This document shows positions 45,903-57,028 of a stretch of 64,000 nt of DNA, one piece after another. The notes under the pieces were generated by a model. That model was given only the letters and a program-made list of their open reading frames with translations, did no database searches and was not told the origin of the DNA. The stretch lies in NCBI GenBank assembly GCA_030704615.1, contig CM060731.1, positions 3,348,001 to 3,412,000 on the forward strand, given 5' to 3'. Within the stretch, counting starts at the first letter, position 1. Each line of letters opens with the position of its first letter. The translations under genes were made by a program, and so were the position numbers. The DNA comes from Takakia lepidozioides. Its lineage: Eukaryota > Streptophyta > Takakiopsida > Takakiales > Takakiaceae.

Positions 45903-48017
45903 CTGTTGGGGAGGGCAGTGGGGTTAGCCTCGTGAAGCGGATGCAGAAGACTGAGGACTTGCAGAACTGTTTTCTTATGTTTGATCATGTGAAACGAGTG
46001 AAGGATTGGACAACAATGGCTTGTCATGTCTACGATCCAGTGTACCAACGAGTTATGACAATTGCAGTTTGTGACATGCAATCCAAGGATACGGAATCCC
46101 AGAAGCTCATGTGGAATTCCCTGATACGTGTCATGGGCTGCCATCTCCAAATTTCGCAGGTTTCATGGCGGATAGTGCTCAAGCAAATTTCAATGCTGTT
46201 CGTATTGTCTTCGGATCGGGCGACCCAAAAGTTCCAATGCGAGGAAGAGAGCGTACATGTCTATTCCATTGGACACAATCTCTGGAAAAACATACAAAGT
46301 CGGACATCAAACCAGAGATGCAGACTCAGCACCGTAAATTGTGCAAAGAGTACAAAGATGCTAGAACAATGAAGGAGGCGGACACTTTGTTCCAGACAAT
46401 TCGTGCCTAGTGGTTCTCTTCTGGAGCTGCATCACTTGAGAGTATGAGAGCATTGGAAGATTGGCTGGCGTTTTGGCACTTCCGGTATAGACAGTGGGGA
46501 GCAGCCATGCCATTGGTACGAGGCTTATATTTATTGTTTTTTCATACATTTGTTTTCCATTTTATTGTGTCCTCGCTTTCTTTATGTTGTTTTCTGTTCA
46601 CTGTTTTGAAGTGTGGTTCTGCACTTTGCAGAACATGTCCATTGAGGAAATGGCGGACATGCCATCTTGCAATTTGGCAGAAACTGTGCACAACGCATGA
46701 TTGCAGCAGTCTGGGAAACGAGGTCGGGATTTGTATGTGGCAACAACAGATGATTTGATATGTGCCTTGCAACAACAAACCCGATACTGTGATTTCATAC
46801 GAGGTGGGGTTGGTGGCAAGGGTCCGGACAAATGGGAGTTGATGTTGCGTGCTGCAAACAGATCTGGGGATCCAATCAAGATAGCACGGGCGGTGAGCAT
46901 GTATGCCCAGGGAACGCCATTTGTTTCTAGAGTTCCACATCTTGAAGGGGAGGAGAGATTCGGCTCCTGTAAGAGGAAATTGAACACTCCACCTGGTTCG
47001 GATTCAGATTCCCACAGGGCAGACCGTGATAACTTCTCGAAGCCTCGTGTTCCCCTGCATGATAGCTCCATGTCCGGAACCTCCATTGTGGAGGAACCTC
47101 CAACACGACGGCAAACTCCAGCATCAAACAGTGCCACTGAAATGGTGCAGGAGAGAAACAACCCCCTTGATGTGCTTGAGTCCGCATGCCCCGACCACGT
47201 TTGGCACATAGAACGCACAAGTGTAGGGTCTCATGTGAAATGTACAGCGATCAGGGCAACTAATTTCGAGAAGTGCACTTCATCTATATCCAGAGGTGGT
47301 GCCCGAACTCCTACTCCGACTTTCACGGGCTTGATGCGTCCATACGGTCAACCAGAAGCCAAGAACCACAAGTTCTGGTTCTGCGCAGATGATTGTGCCA
47401 GATGTGTGCATGGAACTGTGCGTCCTTCCGTAGTGATGAAGCCATCTCCTCCAACCGTTTGGCCCATGAAGGTGGGAACACATCTCAGCTTTCGGGAGAT
47501 TGAAATGCTGGAGGAGGCAGGTTTTTCCCTTGCGAGACAACCCCAACTCCATGCATGTGCTACTACTTCTGCGTCCTCCCGGGTCCCCCCGACAAATCTT
47601 GACTTGTGGCCAACCAAACGAGATGGAAAGCTCGTTCGGTGTTTCCCTCCAACCGCTGAACACTTTGGCAAAGTGGAGTCCGCAAGAATGCTCCAAGCTC
47701 GTGTTGGAAGCACCACGGAAGTATCTGATCCAGGATATGGTCGGGTATTCACAATCATCACTTCCACATCTGCTGTTCATGACAGGACCTACGACATCAC
47801 GGTTTCCAATTTCCCCAATTGCATATGTCCTGATTTTGTGAATATGCTATCAACCAGTTTGGGCAAGAGAGGTAAATTCATACCCTGCAAACATTTGTAT
47901 TTCATATTTTTGAAGAGGATGGTTTGCGATCCCAAACGTGACAACTTCATTCACCAGGCCACTATGAGTTTCAACGAGGTCGATACTCTTTTGCAGCGGG
48001 ATACAACACATGGGTAG
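45890..48017 (+). pseudogene. MULE transposase with SWIM zinc finger, broken
   Basis: Plus strand: DPVYQRVMTIAVCDMQSKD (about 46038-46095) and FMADSAQANFNAVRIVFGSG (about 46163-46222) are MULE/FAR1-type core blocks, the latter with the likely second catalytic Asp. Then RERTCLFHWTQSLEKH, an intron 46516-46631 (CATTG/GTACG...TGCAG/AACATG), and a long C-terminal part ending in a SWIM finger: Cys codons at 47820 and 47826 (CIC), Cys and His at 47886 and 47892 (CKH). A frame change near 46125-46140, TAG at 46408-46410 and TGA at 46698-46700 (each at a position where Trp is expected) disable it. The N-terminal DNA-binding part of such proteins is missing; the homology begins abruptly next to the opposing methyltransferase-like gene. 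Confidence 0.88.
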
Positions 48018-48460
48018 CATCAACTATGCAATGTGGTATGTGGACGACCATGATTTGAAATGTGTAATTCACATCAATTCGTCGGCGGTGCAATGATATG
48101 GCCTCCAACTATACGGAGTGAGCTCTGAGTGACAACTTTTAGGTAGTGCACATTTGTCATTGCACCGTTCGAAGTCTACATGTCTTGCTGTCGCTATGCA
48201 CTACAATCATCTTTTGAAGATGATCCTAACTCTCATTGTTATTTGAGGAGGGAGGAAGGTCTTCCCGTGGCAGTCTTTATGGCGCACACTTTGTGAGGAT
48301 ATTTTTTCGTCCTCGTAATTGTAAAAGTGAAACAAGCATTTGTAATTGCACAATGTTGGATGGTGCAATTGTAGGCCTCAACGCTCGTCTTGATTATATT
48401 TAGGCAAGATTCCCTGCATTAATTCCACGGTCATAGGACCATCCACGGTTATAGGCGGCG
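48018..48460. other. MULE 3' internal spacer
   Basis: Between the transposase stop and the GC-rich right end. No ORF of note. Two accatccacgg / ttaataggcgg-like phrases near 48440-48465 lead into the terminal region. Confidence 0.4.
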
Positions 48461-48624
48461 CATATTAATGCTGACGTGGCAGATGACGGACAATGTCACA
48501 TCATCATTTACCGCCACATCAGCATGCTGACATGACGCTCACGCCACGTCAGCGTGTGTGCAGGCTCACGCCACGTCACTCCGGCGTGAGCGTACGCTCG
48601 CGCGGTCACGCCATTGCGTCGTTG
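48460..48624 (-). repeat. MULE right terminal region (TIR and CCACGTCA repeats)
   Basis: GC-rich, with gctcacgccacgtca at about 48534-48548 and 48564-48578, ctgacgtggcag near 48471-48482, and the perfect palindrome GAGCGTACGCTC at 48588-48599. The complement of the last 20 bases matches the left end imperfectly. Confidence 0.8.
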
Positions 48625-48664
48625 GTATGGTTAGGGTGTTTGCTGGTAGAATTCTAGGTTGTCA

Positions 48665-49285
48665 GAGGCATGGATAGCTGAAGGAGCAGGGATAGAGTGT
48701 GGGTCAAGATTCATCCAAGAGGGCTGGATTTCAAGCTCCACATTACCTATGATTCCATGTGGAAGGATAGCTACAAGAAACCTACATGGGTAGATGGTCA
48801 ACTGGTAGCGGCAGCAGCAGCGGCACAATTGATAAAGTCAGGCACTTCTACTGAAGGCACCTCCTTCAACACATTTCACCTGTTTTTCCCTCTTATCAGA
48901 ATCGGCCCTAAATTTCCATGTTGAATTCTACAAGTTAGCTGGTTGAGTGAATCTAGTTTGGAGTGAGTTTGACATGATACTGCCAATGTGACAATAGGAA
49001 AGACGCAATTTAGTATAGGAACTAGTGTCATAAGCTGAGTTGGGTGTCTAGGCTGTTATTGTCAGCTGCTAGCAGCAAGACAAGGATGAATGCATGATTT
49101 GTGCAGACACATTGATAGCTGAAGGAGCAGGGATAGAGAGTGGGTACAGATTCTTCCAAGAGGGCCAGATTTCAAGCACAAGATTACCTATGATTCCCTG
49201 TGGATCAATAGCCACAAGAAACCTGCATGGGTAGATGGTCAACTAAAGGCAGTAGCTGTAGCGGCATAGTTGATAAAACCAGGCA
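48665..49285 (+). repeat. Tandem duplication, unit about 437 bp
   Basis: The segment 48670-48845 (gatagctgaaggagcaggga to ttgataaagtcaggca) recurs at about 49108-49285 (gatagctgaaggagcaggga to ttgataaaaccaggca). Both can be read as the same peptide (ITYDSMWKDSYKKPTWVDGQL / ITYDSLWINSHKKPAWVDGQL), so the unit may derive from a coding sequence now lost. The region after the first copy (48858-49003) matches the repeat left of the MULE. Confidence 0.85.
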
Positions 49286-49319
49286 TCTCAACCGTGACCA
49301 CAACTTCTGGAAGTGGATC

Positions 49320-50090
49320 AAGAGAGGGAGTCCACAATGCCTCTTTTGGCACTTATGGGCATGTGAAAATGCTTTGTGAGGCAGGCAAACTGACAGAGGC
49401 TCTACAGACTTTAAACCAAGGAGGCATTTCAAGGTGAAAAGTCTGTCTCTTGCATAAGTGCATCAAGGTGAAAGGCCTAGAAGCTGAAAAGCAAGTGCAA
49501 ACTCACATTATCCATAGTGGATTCACACCAAATGTTTTTCTCCTCAACACCCTTGTCAACATGTATGTTAAGTGCGGGAGCATCATGGATGCTCACCAAG
49601 TGTTCAACAGAATGCCTCAACGATCTCCTGTGCAAGCCTGGCAGCTCTGGAAAAGGGCAAAGAGGTGCATGGTGCAATCGTCAGAGCTGGAATCGTACTA
49701 GATGTGATCCTGAACAATATGGCTAAACAAAATGTGGTATCGTGGAGTGCGATGCTCGAAGGGTATGCACAGCAGGGGCGCGGGATGGAGGTTTTGGACA
49801 CGTATGAGCAATGATGTGTGAAGGGATGAAGCCCGACCACATCACATTTGTGTGCATTTGCAGTGCGTGTGCAAGCCTGGCAGGCTTGGAAAAGGGCAAA
49901 GAGGTGCATGGCGACATCGTCAGAGCTGGAATCGTACCAGATGTGATCCTGAACACTGCCATGGTGGACATGTATGCCAAATGTGGGAGCATCGAGGATG
50001 CAAAGGGAGTGTTGAACAATATGGCTGAACGAAATGTGGTGTCGTGGAGTGCGATGCTCGCAGGGAATGCATCTCTCCGACAATGGTAGA
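49320..50090 (+). pseudogene. PPR-protein (PLS-type) pseudogene
   Basis: Organelle RNA-binding PPR family. Frame 1 at 49450-49640 reads ALLxxC-like CLLHKCIKVKGLEAEKQVQ, THIIHSGFTPNVFLLNTLVN, MYVKCGSIMDAHQVFNRMPQ; then frame changes; at 49811-50089 HITFVCICSACASLAGLEKG, KEVHGDIVRAGIVPDVILN, MVDMYAKCGSIEDAKGVLNN, ERNVVSWSAML. These are L, S and P repeats of the PLS class. A partial repeat (ASLAALEKGKEVHGAIVRAG then QNVVSWSAMLEGYAQQG) lies between them, giving a collapsed structure. No E or DYW tail is found and frames shift near 49640, 49720 and 49800, so the copy is dead. Confidence 0.85.
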
Positions 50091-51834
50091 AAAAAATCTC
50101 CACACATTTGAGCTAAGATATATTGTTGGAAGACAAGAATAATCATATTGTAGCTCATGCAGTACAAAATGCTTAGGTCGGAAGTTGCCAATGTGGAAGT
50201 TGCGTCGAAAAGGATGCTCAACAAAGCAAGTCTCAAACCAGACAACCATATGCAACAGAAGAAAAAATACTAGTTCTGACCATCTTCTTTCGATGTTGAA
50301 GATGTTGTAGGTATATAATCGGAAAAACATGGCTATGCATTTTGAAGTCTTGTTTGTCAAATGGAAGCCTTAGTGAACAAACTGTAGAATTGTGCATGCA
50401 TTCTGATTCCCACACTTGTGGCCATGTTGGTGTCACTTGTTACAAAGCTGCAAAGTTTCTCTCTATTGCCACAAAATTTTTGGAGGTCAGTCTTATGATA
50501 ACCTTTGGTAGTTGTTTTGTCAGTTTAAACTATTGTAAGAACATCATTGTGTGGCGTTATGCCAGAACCAACAAAACTGAATTTGATTGGAATTGGGTCG
50601 GGATTACAATTTAGGATGAATCAGCTCATATAATCAATTAATGAGATTCAATGTGAATTTGTAGTTGATCAAATGCATGACTCAATTGAGAAGGCTTCGG
50701 ATGCAGTTTTTCTTCTTGTATACGCATGCGCACTAACTAAATGTGTGATAAATACAATCTTCACTTCAACCGACATTCCAACAATATTTTCTTAGATCAG
50801 CGTTAGAACACTAGTGATCTCCTCTATTGCTTCCATATGAAAGAGCCATAAACATGTCAGTACATGGCTTCAAATCGCTTGAGACTATATATACGTATAT
50901 ACATGTATGAGTTTTCATTTGTTGCATTTATATGGGATCATGTGACGTCATTGGTCTGTTCCTCTTAACAACGATACATAGGCATACATAGAAGATTGAA
51001 TAAAATAAATTACCAATTATGCGAGGATTATGCCAAAGGCATTATCCAGACAGATGCCTTCACTGAAGGTGACGTCGGTTCTTTCTCTCCCATACCACTT
51101 ATGGATTTTACTACGTACACCCTTAGCGGGGTCAAGATCTTGACCCCAGCCAATGTCATGGTTGCCTGTTAATGGTTTTCTTGTCACACAAACAGGCCCA
51201 AATTTTGTGCGTCTTTCTCTAATACGTTCACCTCTCATCTGCATCCTCATGTACAAACACTTTCATCATCAAAATCAGGGGATGATTTTGTGTGGTTCTG
51301 TCTATCATTAATGCCTGTGTAGTGGGTTTCATGGTCTGGAAGTCTAAGCATTGTTGCAAAAGCCATTTGACTTTGAGAGCACTAATAGTTCTATGGTCAA
51401 ATTACAACTCGACTGGGAGGGGTTATGACATCTATTGTCATGGAGGCCAAGCAAGCAAAACAAGCAAATCCTACATATGCACCAAGAACTTTGTCCATTT
51501 AATCCTAATAATAGCTTATACTAGTGTTCGAACAAAAGTACAATTGCAATTTTCCTACCTATACCTCTCTACTCTTACATGATTATAGGAGACATTCAAG
51601 GGGGGCGGGATCTTGGTCTTTCCTGTACATAACAAAAGAGAGTGTGTTAAGACAACTTTTTTTGGGTGATCTTGTAACCTCATACTTCTGCGACCTAACT
51701 CTCTTTTGAAGACCTTCAAGTGTAAATTGGAGGAAAACGAACTAAATACATCCCGTGAACATGGATGTACAAAACTCGGTTGATTTCTTTAATGTTGGTG
51801 CATAGGGTGGTTTGATCTCTCTACAACTTGTCCC
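50091..51834. other. Intergenic, no gene recognised
   Basis: AT-rich. Only short motifless open frames on both strands. Confidence 0.4.
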
Positions 51835-52355
51835 TCACCCCCTTTTGTTCCTGACTAAGTCAAAATGACTCACATTTAGATTGCTAGTTGAGAACCTTGT
51901 AAATGGTAGGGAGAATTGAGAGCTGGAGCTAGTGGCTTCAAAATGGAAGAGAATATTGCTGAATTTACAGGTTGAACAATGCAATATTTCTTTAATCCTA
52001 GGTGGAATTTGGGCTAGTAGAGAAAAGTTACCATCCCCGATAATAGGGCTTGCTGGTCTGTGACAATCATAGCGTCCCATCTCTGTCCCTCTCACAAAAA
52101 CATACACACATATCTTATCAACAGATTCGAAAGACGTAATATATGGTAAGTTTATGGCAGACACATGCGTAGATTTGTCAATGCATATAAAAAATATATA
52201 AGTTGATATATATACAAGTAGGTTCCAAGGAATGATCATAAGGTTAATCATGTTTCTAGTAACTTGGTAAAGACATGTGGAATATGAGAGAAAAAAAGGA
52301 CATTTACTCGAGCTCATAGGAAATGTCTGCATATAAAAATGTGCAATTAACACAC

Positions 52356-52860
52356 CTATCATGTGTTCGATTCCACACTTGAAATCATCATAAGTGATAT
52401 TCCGGGGTCCATTCATGTCAATGTATCTGCTCCAAGCATTATATACTCACATAGTTGAGTTAGAGCATTATGTGGTCGTGTAACAAACTTGTCTTGTAGT
52501 TGAATATTCATTCTCATAGATAGTGTTAACTATAATGAACTCTAAGATGAAGGAGATTGACAGTTGAAACTCACGCACTTGAGAACGAATGCAACTTCGT
52601 AAGTTTGGAGTTCTCGGCCCAAGGCCATAGCAAAAACTTTGGGCAAGTAAGCTTTCCTGACAGATGTGGGATTCTTGTGAAAAGTTGCCATCTCAGTGAA
52701 TGCCTTCAAGAAATTGCAAGTGGGATATTCATAGACCTCCTTCCCAATCGGCTTCCGAGCATTATTTTTGAAGTAGGAAGGATCCCCACAAGTTGTCATG
52801 CCAAAGAAAGTACCAGGGGTATTGTAATCAATGATCCGATCAGTTGTCATGGCTTGTCTC
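52356..52860 (-). pseudogene. Exon-like fragments of an unrecognised gene
   Basis: Two minus-strand blocks have protein-like composition and splice-like borders. Block 1, about 52860-52575, reads NTPGTFFGMTTCGDPSYFKN, then KPIGKEVYEYPTCNF and SVRKAYLPKVFAMALG, and ends at a GTGAGT donor. Block 2, 52426-52356, reads YIDMNGPRNITYDDFKCGIE between TGGAGCAG and a GTGTGT donor. They could be consecutive exons. I do not recognise the family. Surrounding sequence shows no further exons, so this is probably a fragment of a larger gene. Confidence 0.4.
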
Positions 52861-53199
52861 TGACTTTAACAAAGGTTCAAGTAACCAAAATTCTCGAGAT
52901 TGATCTCTGGATCTTCTCAATATCTGTGTTACCAACCAGCCTCACCTTAATAGATTACAACATTTACAGCCACTGTCCTCCAAATTACACAACTTTTTCA
53001 TAGGACAAGTGAGTGATTTTATTATTTCTTCCTCTAATCTCGTAACTTATTTTCCTAAAAATATTAGCTCAATATTTCTTTGCCTCTATTTGGATTTGGG
53101 ACTCCATTCACTTAAGTTTTTTTTCATTGAGAAGAATTGTTGGAAAGCCTCTGGATTTGTCTTGCTAGAACATTTGTTGACGTTCTCAAAGTGAATTAT

Positions 53200-53262
53200 A
53201 ACAATTATTTGGCTTACAAATCATTTGTGGCTACAAATCATTTGTGGCTACAAATCCTGCAA
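53200..53262. repeat. Short tandem repeat, about 18-bp unit
   Basis: The phrase acaaatcatttgtggct is repeated two to three times. Confidence 0.85.
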
Positions 53263-54229
53263 CCATATGTATGTAAGTTCCTCCAATCCACAAGAAGGTA
53301 TTGTGTCATGAGCATAGACGTAAGCAGGGAAAAAAAATCTGGCGTGAACAAAATCCACGGTTATAGGCATAACATGTTCCTAAACAAAAATACAAGTCAT
53401 AGACGGACATAATCATAGTGTTGCATTGATAATGTTAGTTACACGGTCTATGAAGATGTTTTAAACATATGGAAAATATCATCTCAAAATATTGGAAAGA
53501 AGAAAATTAAAACCCTCATAGTGCCATGAGACATGCCATAAAAATTAAAAAAAAATATGTAAAAAATATTTATTAGTATCGTAATATTATAAATGGCAGC
53601 ATTTTGATGAGGATCATTATCACCTATATTTGGGTGAATTTTTCCTTATGGAAAATTTAAAACATAGTTTTGCTGGAGAGACTCAATTTCATTTTTTAAA
53701 ACTCTTGCAAAGAAGTTAGTGTGGATCTGTGCTTAAAATAGATTGACAATTTACGTGGGTACATTCATTTCGCCATAATATTTAGTCTAGATTCTGGTGT
53801 TACCCAAGCACTATGTGATATAAGCCTTCAATGGCTCCTTTCATGGTTATTTTTTCCATGAATCCTCATTAATATGATTTAAGGGCTTCCTCCCCTTTCT
53901 ATTTAAAAAAAAAGAGAAAGTATTTATATTCCTAGAATGTGTAGAATTTATGCTCACACGAGCATGCTCACATGTAGGAGAGGGTTCTTTTCTCCCACTT
54001 AGGGACCGGGTGTAGGTGTCCCGGGCCATTTACTCGCCGAACCCCATCTTAGGATGAGTAGTCCATTTCCCGGCAAATGAACTCTTACGAGTTCAGTTGC
54101 AGGTCCGGTGGCGTGTTATTGGGGGTGCAAAATCCATGATTTTGACACGCAGCTAAATGGCCCAGGTCCAATTAGAGGCTGATGGGGACGTGCCCTAAGT
54201 CTCCCACGCCCAACTTAGACTGGTATTGA
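53263..54229. other. Intergenic, no gene recognised
   Basis: AT-rich to about 53900. Then 53950-54230 is GC-richer, moderately structured (cgaaccccatcttaggatga, tgatggggacgtgccctaag) and may be part of a retroposed repeat. Confidence 0.35.
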
Positions 54230-55640
54230 CAATCAAAACATCTACAAAACAAAAACTAGAAGACGTAAGTACTTAATTGATATTACAATCAAAACATCTA
54301 TAAAAATCAAAATATCTACCGAAAAAATTACTACTCAAATAGAAACAAAACTCTAAATTACATCCAGAAAACATAAAACTAGCATAGGTAAAGATAAGAT
54401 AAGATAAAGTTTCTTCCAGTGAATTTACAGAGCCTACTGCTCAACACACAGGCCATCGAGGGCCCAATGGACGGTCTGAAGGCACATGTTAAAGGATTGA
54501 ACCCAGGATTACCTAGGTTATGCACAAGCAAGGTACAAACACCCAACCACTGGGCTACCTGCTCAAGAGAAAGGAAGATGGCACCTCCCAGAGAAGCGTA
54601 AAATATGTTGTCAAAGCAGAAGACATAAGTACTTAAATGGAATAAAAATCAAAACATCTACAACAAAAAAATCAGACATAATATACATACTCAAATATAA
54701 ATAAAAACTCAAAATATCTAAAAAACAAAAAGACAGAAACACACTTACTAGACATATGATGCGAGTTTAATGCTTGCGGGAGACTACCAGTAGGGTTGCC
54801 AGGCGGAGGCCGGATGTCAATTCCCCATTCCCTGTCCTTTCGCTGGCGCTATCCACAAGCCCCTTGCATTACAAAGAGTGGAGTGTGGCAAAAAAAACAG
54901 TGGATGTAATAATTTGTGTGGTTTAAATCTCAAATAGTTTGTGCATTAGGCTACAATATATAAAAAAGCATTGTTATCTATATATTTTTCATTTCCAAGA
55001 TTCTTTAAATCGGTACATACAAATGATGTGGTTGGACCCTGGAAATTCTTTCTCATGGAGATGCCAGATATTTTATCACTTTCCTAGAAGTGGATCACTG
55101 TGCTCATGCTTTCATTCTCCCGCTCTCTTCTTATCCCCTACTCCCCCAACTCCTTTCAACAGGTTACATATAAGGAGGAGAGTGGGTGGAGGGGAGGGGG
55201 ACATGGGTGGGGATTTGACAGTGGGCCGCAAGAGGCATCTTGGGTACCGGAGCATTAAACTCCTGTGTAAACCAAGACATACAAGTGATACAACTCAGAT
55301 AGAACAAAAATAAAAACATCCCCAGATACATAAGTACTCAAATAGAAGAAAAATTTAAAATATGTAAGAAAAATTAGAAAAATCAGAAGATATAAGTAAT
55401 ATAGAAACAACAATCAAAACTATATTAAGAGAAAATCAGAAGACCTAAGTACTCAAATAGAAACAAAAATAAAAAAATAAAAAATAAAATAATCAGGAGA
55501 TATAAGAGCTCAAATAGTAATAAAATCAGATGACATAAGTACTCAAATAGAAACAAAAATCCAAACATCTACAAAAAGAAATCAGTACTGAAATAGAATA
55601 AAATCGAAACATGTAGAAAAAAGTTATAATAGACATAGTC
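54230..55640. repeat. AT-rich minisatellite, unit about 50 bp
   Basis: Many diverged copies of a unit like acataagtactcaaatagaa + acaaaaatcaaaacatctac + aaaaaaatcaga. Units are clear near 54235, 54290, 54620, 54690, 55320, 55440 and 55540. The array is interrupted by a SINE-like copy (54410-54580) and by unrelated DNA (about 54760-55300). A stray unit lies at about 57415-57480. Confidence 0.85.
54410..54580 (-). repeat. tRNA-derived SINE-like element in the minisatellite
   Basis: Minus strand: TAGCCCAGTGGTTGGGTG (box A-like) and CTGGGTTCAATCC (box B-like, complement of 54494-54506). No matched acceptor arms. Confidence 0.55.
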
Positions 55641-56399
55641 GATGTGAAGACACATTGAAATAGTGACAAGCTATTAGTCAATGCTAAAAGTGGCTAATTA
55701 TAAAAGATGGGTAATGGGAGCTGGTCATTGTTTTGTTTTTTCAAATTGGCTAGGTAGCCCATGTAACGACCTCAACTTGAAACAAATTGCTTGAAAGGCG
55801 AGAAAAGTCATTTCGTTGTGGAAATGACTGCTACACCACCTTGAAAAAATTTGAAATCTAATGATGTGTCAAGATGTTCAGCTAACGTCTTGATGCAAGG
55901 ATGCAACCAAGGATTGTGACAATGCAATCTCATACTTTGTAATTAAAGACACTTCTTCTAGGTAGATGTAAGGAAAATTCGAGGAGATCATAAATAACAG
56001 ACATTTTCTCTTGCGATGCCAAGTAGACTCCACACTGTCTTTTTTGAGACCTATAGATCACCAAGGGTGAATTTTAGTATGATTAGATCGAGCATTTTGA
56101 AGTTCTGAATAAAATCTAATCAATTTGAAACCGTTTTTTTATCGAAGCTATCTAAGTTAGACCAATGCCTTAAAAGTGTATTGTACATTCATTCTGAAGG
56201 TACTTACAAGGTTCTTAATTTAATAATAACTTATTTAATAACCAGGCATTTAAGCACACAAATGCAAGGGATGTGGCCACTAAACAACTAGGGTTCCCCG
56301 TTTGCTCCGCCCTACCGGTGATGAGATGTCAAACAATAGGTATGGATTGATGGTCCCTCGGATCCCTATGCATGAACAAGAAGTATGAGAAGCTGCGTA
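55641..56399. other. Intergenic, no gene recognised
   Basis: AT-rich without open frames of interest. Confidence 0.45.
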
Positions 56400-56450
56400 G
56401 CACACACACACACACACACACACACACTCTCTCTCTCTCTCTCTCTCTCC
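56400..56450. repeat. (CA)n(CT)n compound microsatellite
   Basis: About 14 CA units run into about 11 CT units. Confidence 0.95.
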
Positions 56451-56737
56451 CAAGCTCTCTCTTTTCTTAGGGCTATGGTTTCAGTTACCCATATGCTTAT
56501 TTGGGAAGTAGTTAAAAGATGAAGGTTCAACTGTTTTTTGAGTTTTTTTAATTTTCCTTTTCAAATTGTCATGTCTTCAGCGAAAACATTGACCACTACT
56601 AATCAACCTTATGGTCGTCTAAGCTAAACCACCTCCGCCCAATGGTTGTCAAATTCTGGCTTTTTTGATAAAGCTAGTGGAGAGTTGATGTGGCTATCTC
56701 CTCCATTACTAGCTTTAACAAGATTATCAAGCACATT

Positions 56738-56955
56738 GGCTGGTAGTTCAGCTGGTTGTGCACAGTGTGTCGCCCTGGTGGTTCAGGGTTCAAACCCGCT
56801 GCCCTGCCCCCTGTGTGGGATTGTTCGTGACGGTATGTCTGGGCGTTGATCGTCTTGTAGGCCTCATGGCCCATAAATGAAAGGGGGTTAATTTTTCCCC
56901 TCAAGGGCCTGAATTGTGGGCTGTCGCTCCCAGGTTTCCTTTAAAAAATAAAATG
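56738..56955 (+). repeat. tRNA-derived SINE, full-length-like (family 1, copy B)
   Basis: Box A-like TAGTTCAGCTGG at 56743-56754, box B-like GGTTCAAACCC near 56787, body with CATGGCCCATAAATGAAAG and GCTGTCGCTCCCAGGTTTCC, then an A-rich tail (tttaaaaaataaaat). It shares its 3' region with the minus-strand copy at 40206-40446 and the phrase GAAAGGGGGTT with 22735-22875. Confidence 0.75.
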
Positions 56956-57001
56956 GGTGTAACCTTAGACCCTTTGCCATCTCCAAATTTGGCGAGGTAT
57001 A

Positions 57002-57028
57002 TGTGTGTGTGTGTCCCCCCCCCCCCCC
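57002..57028. repeat. (GT)n followed by C homopolymer
   Basis: Six GT units then about 14 Cs. Confidence 0.9.

Larger units (their letters stand above)
41660..48633. mobile_element. Mutator-like element (MULE) with 9-bp TSD carrying transposase and methyltransferase-like genes
   Basis: A 9-base direct repeat GTATGGTTA lies at 41660-41668 and 48625-48633, the target duplication length typical of Mutator elements. The enclosed element, 41669-48624, is 6,956 bp. Its ends are imperfect inverted repeats: left CAGGGATGCCTCGGCGTGAGCC begins at 41669 in sequence, and the complement of the right end reads CAACGACGCAATGGCGTGAC; 14 of the first 22 positions agree without gaps. Both subterminal regions are GC-rich and hold CCACGTCA repeats and palindromes. 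Inside are a SWIM-type MULE transposase pseudogene (plus) and a methyltransferase-like pseudogene (minus), head to head. Both genes contain stops, so the copy is not autonomous now. Confidence 0.85.

Noticed and set aside
46542-47780. Long minus-strand open frames opposite the MULE transposase (up to 206 codons)
   Set aside because: They are antisense to clear transposase and SWIM coding sequence and show no motifs.
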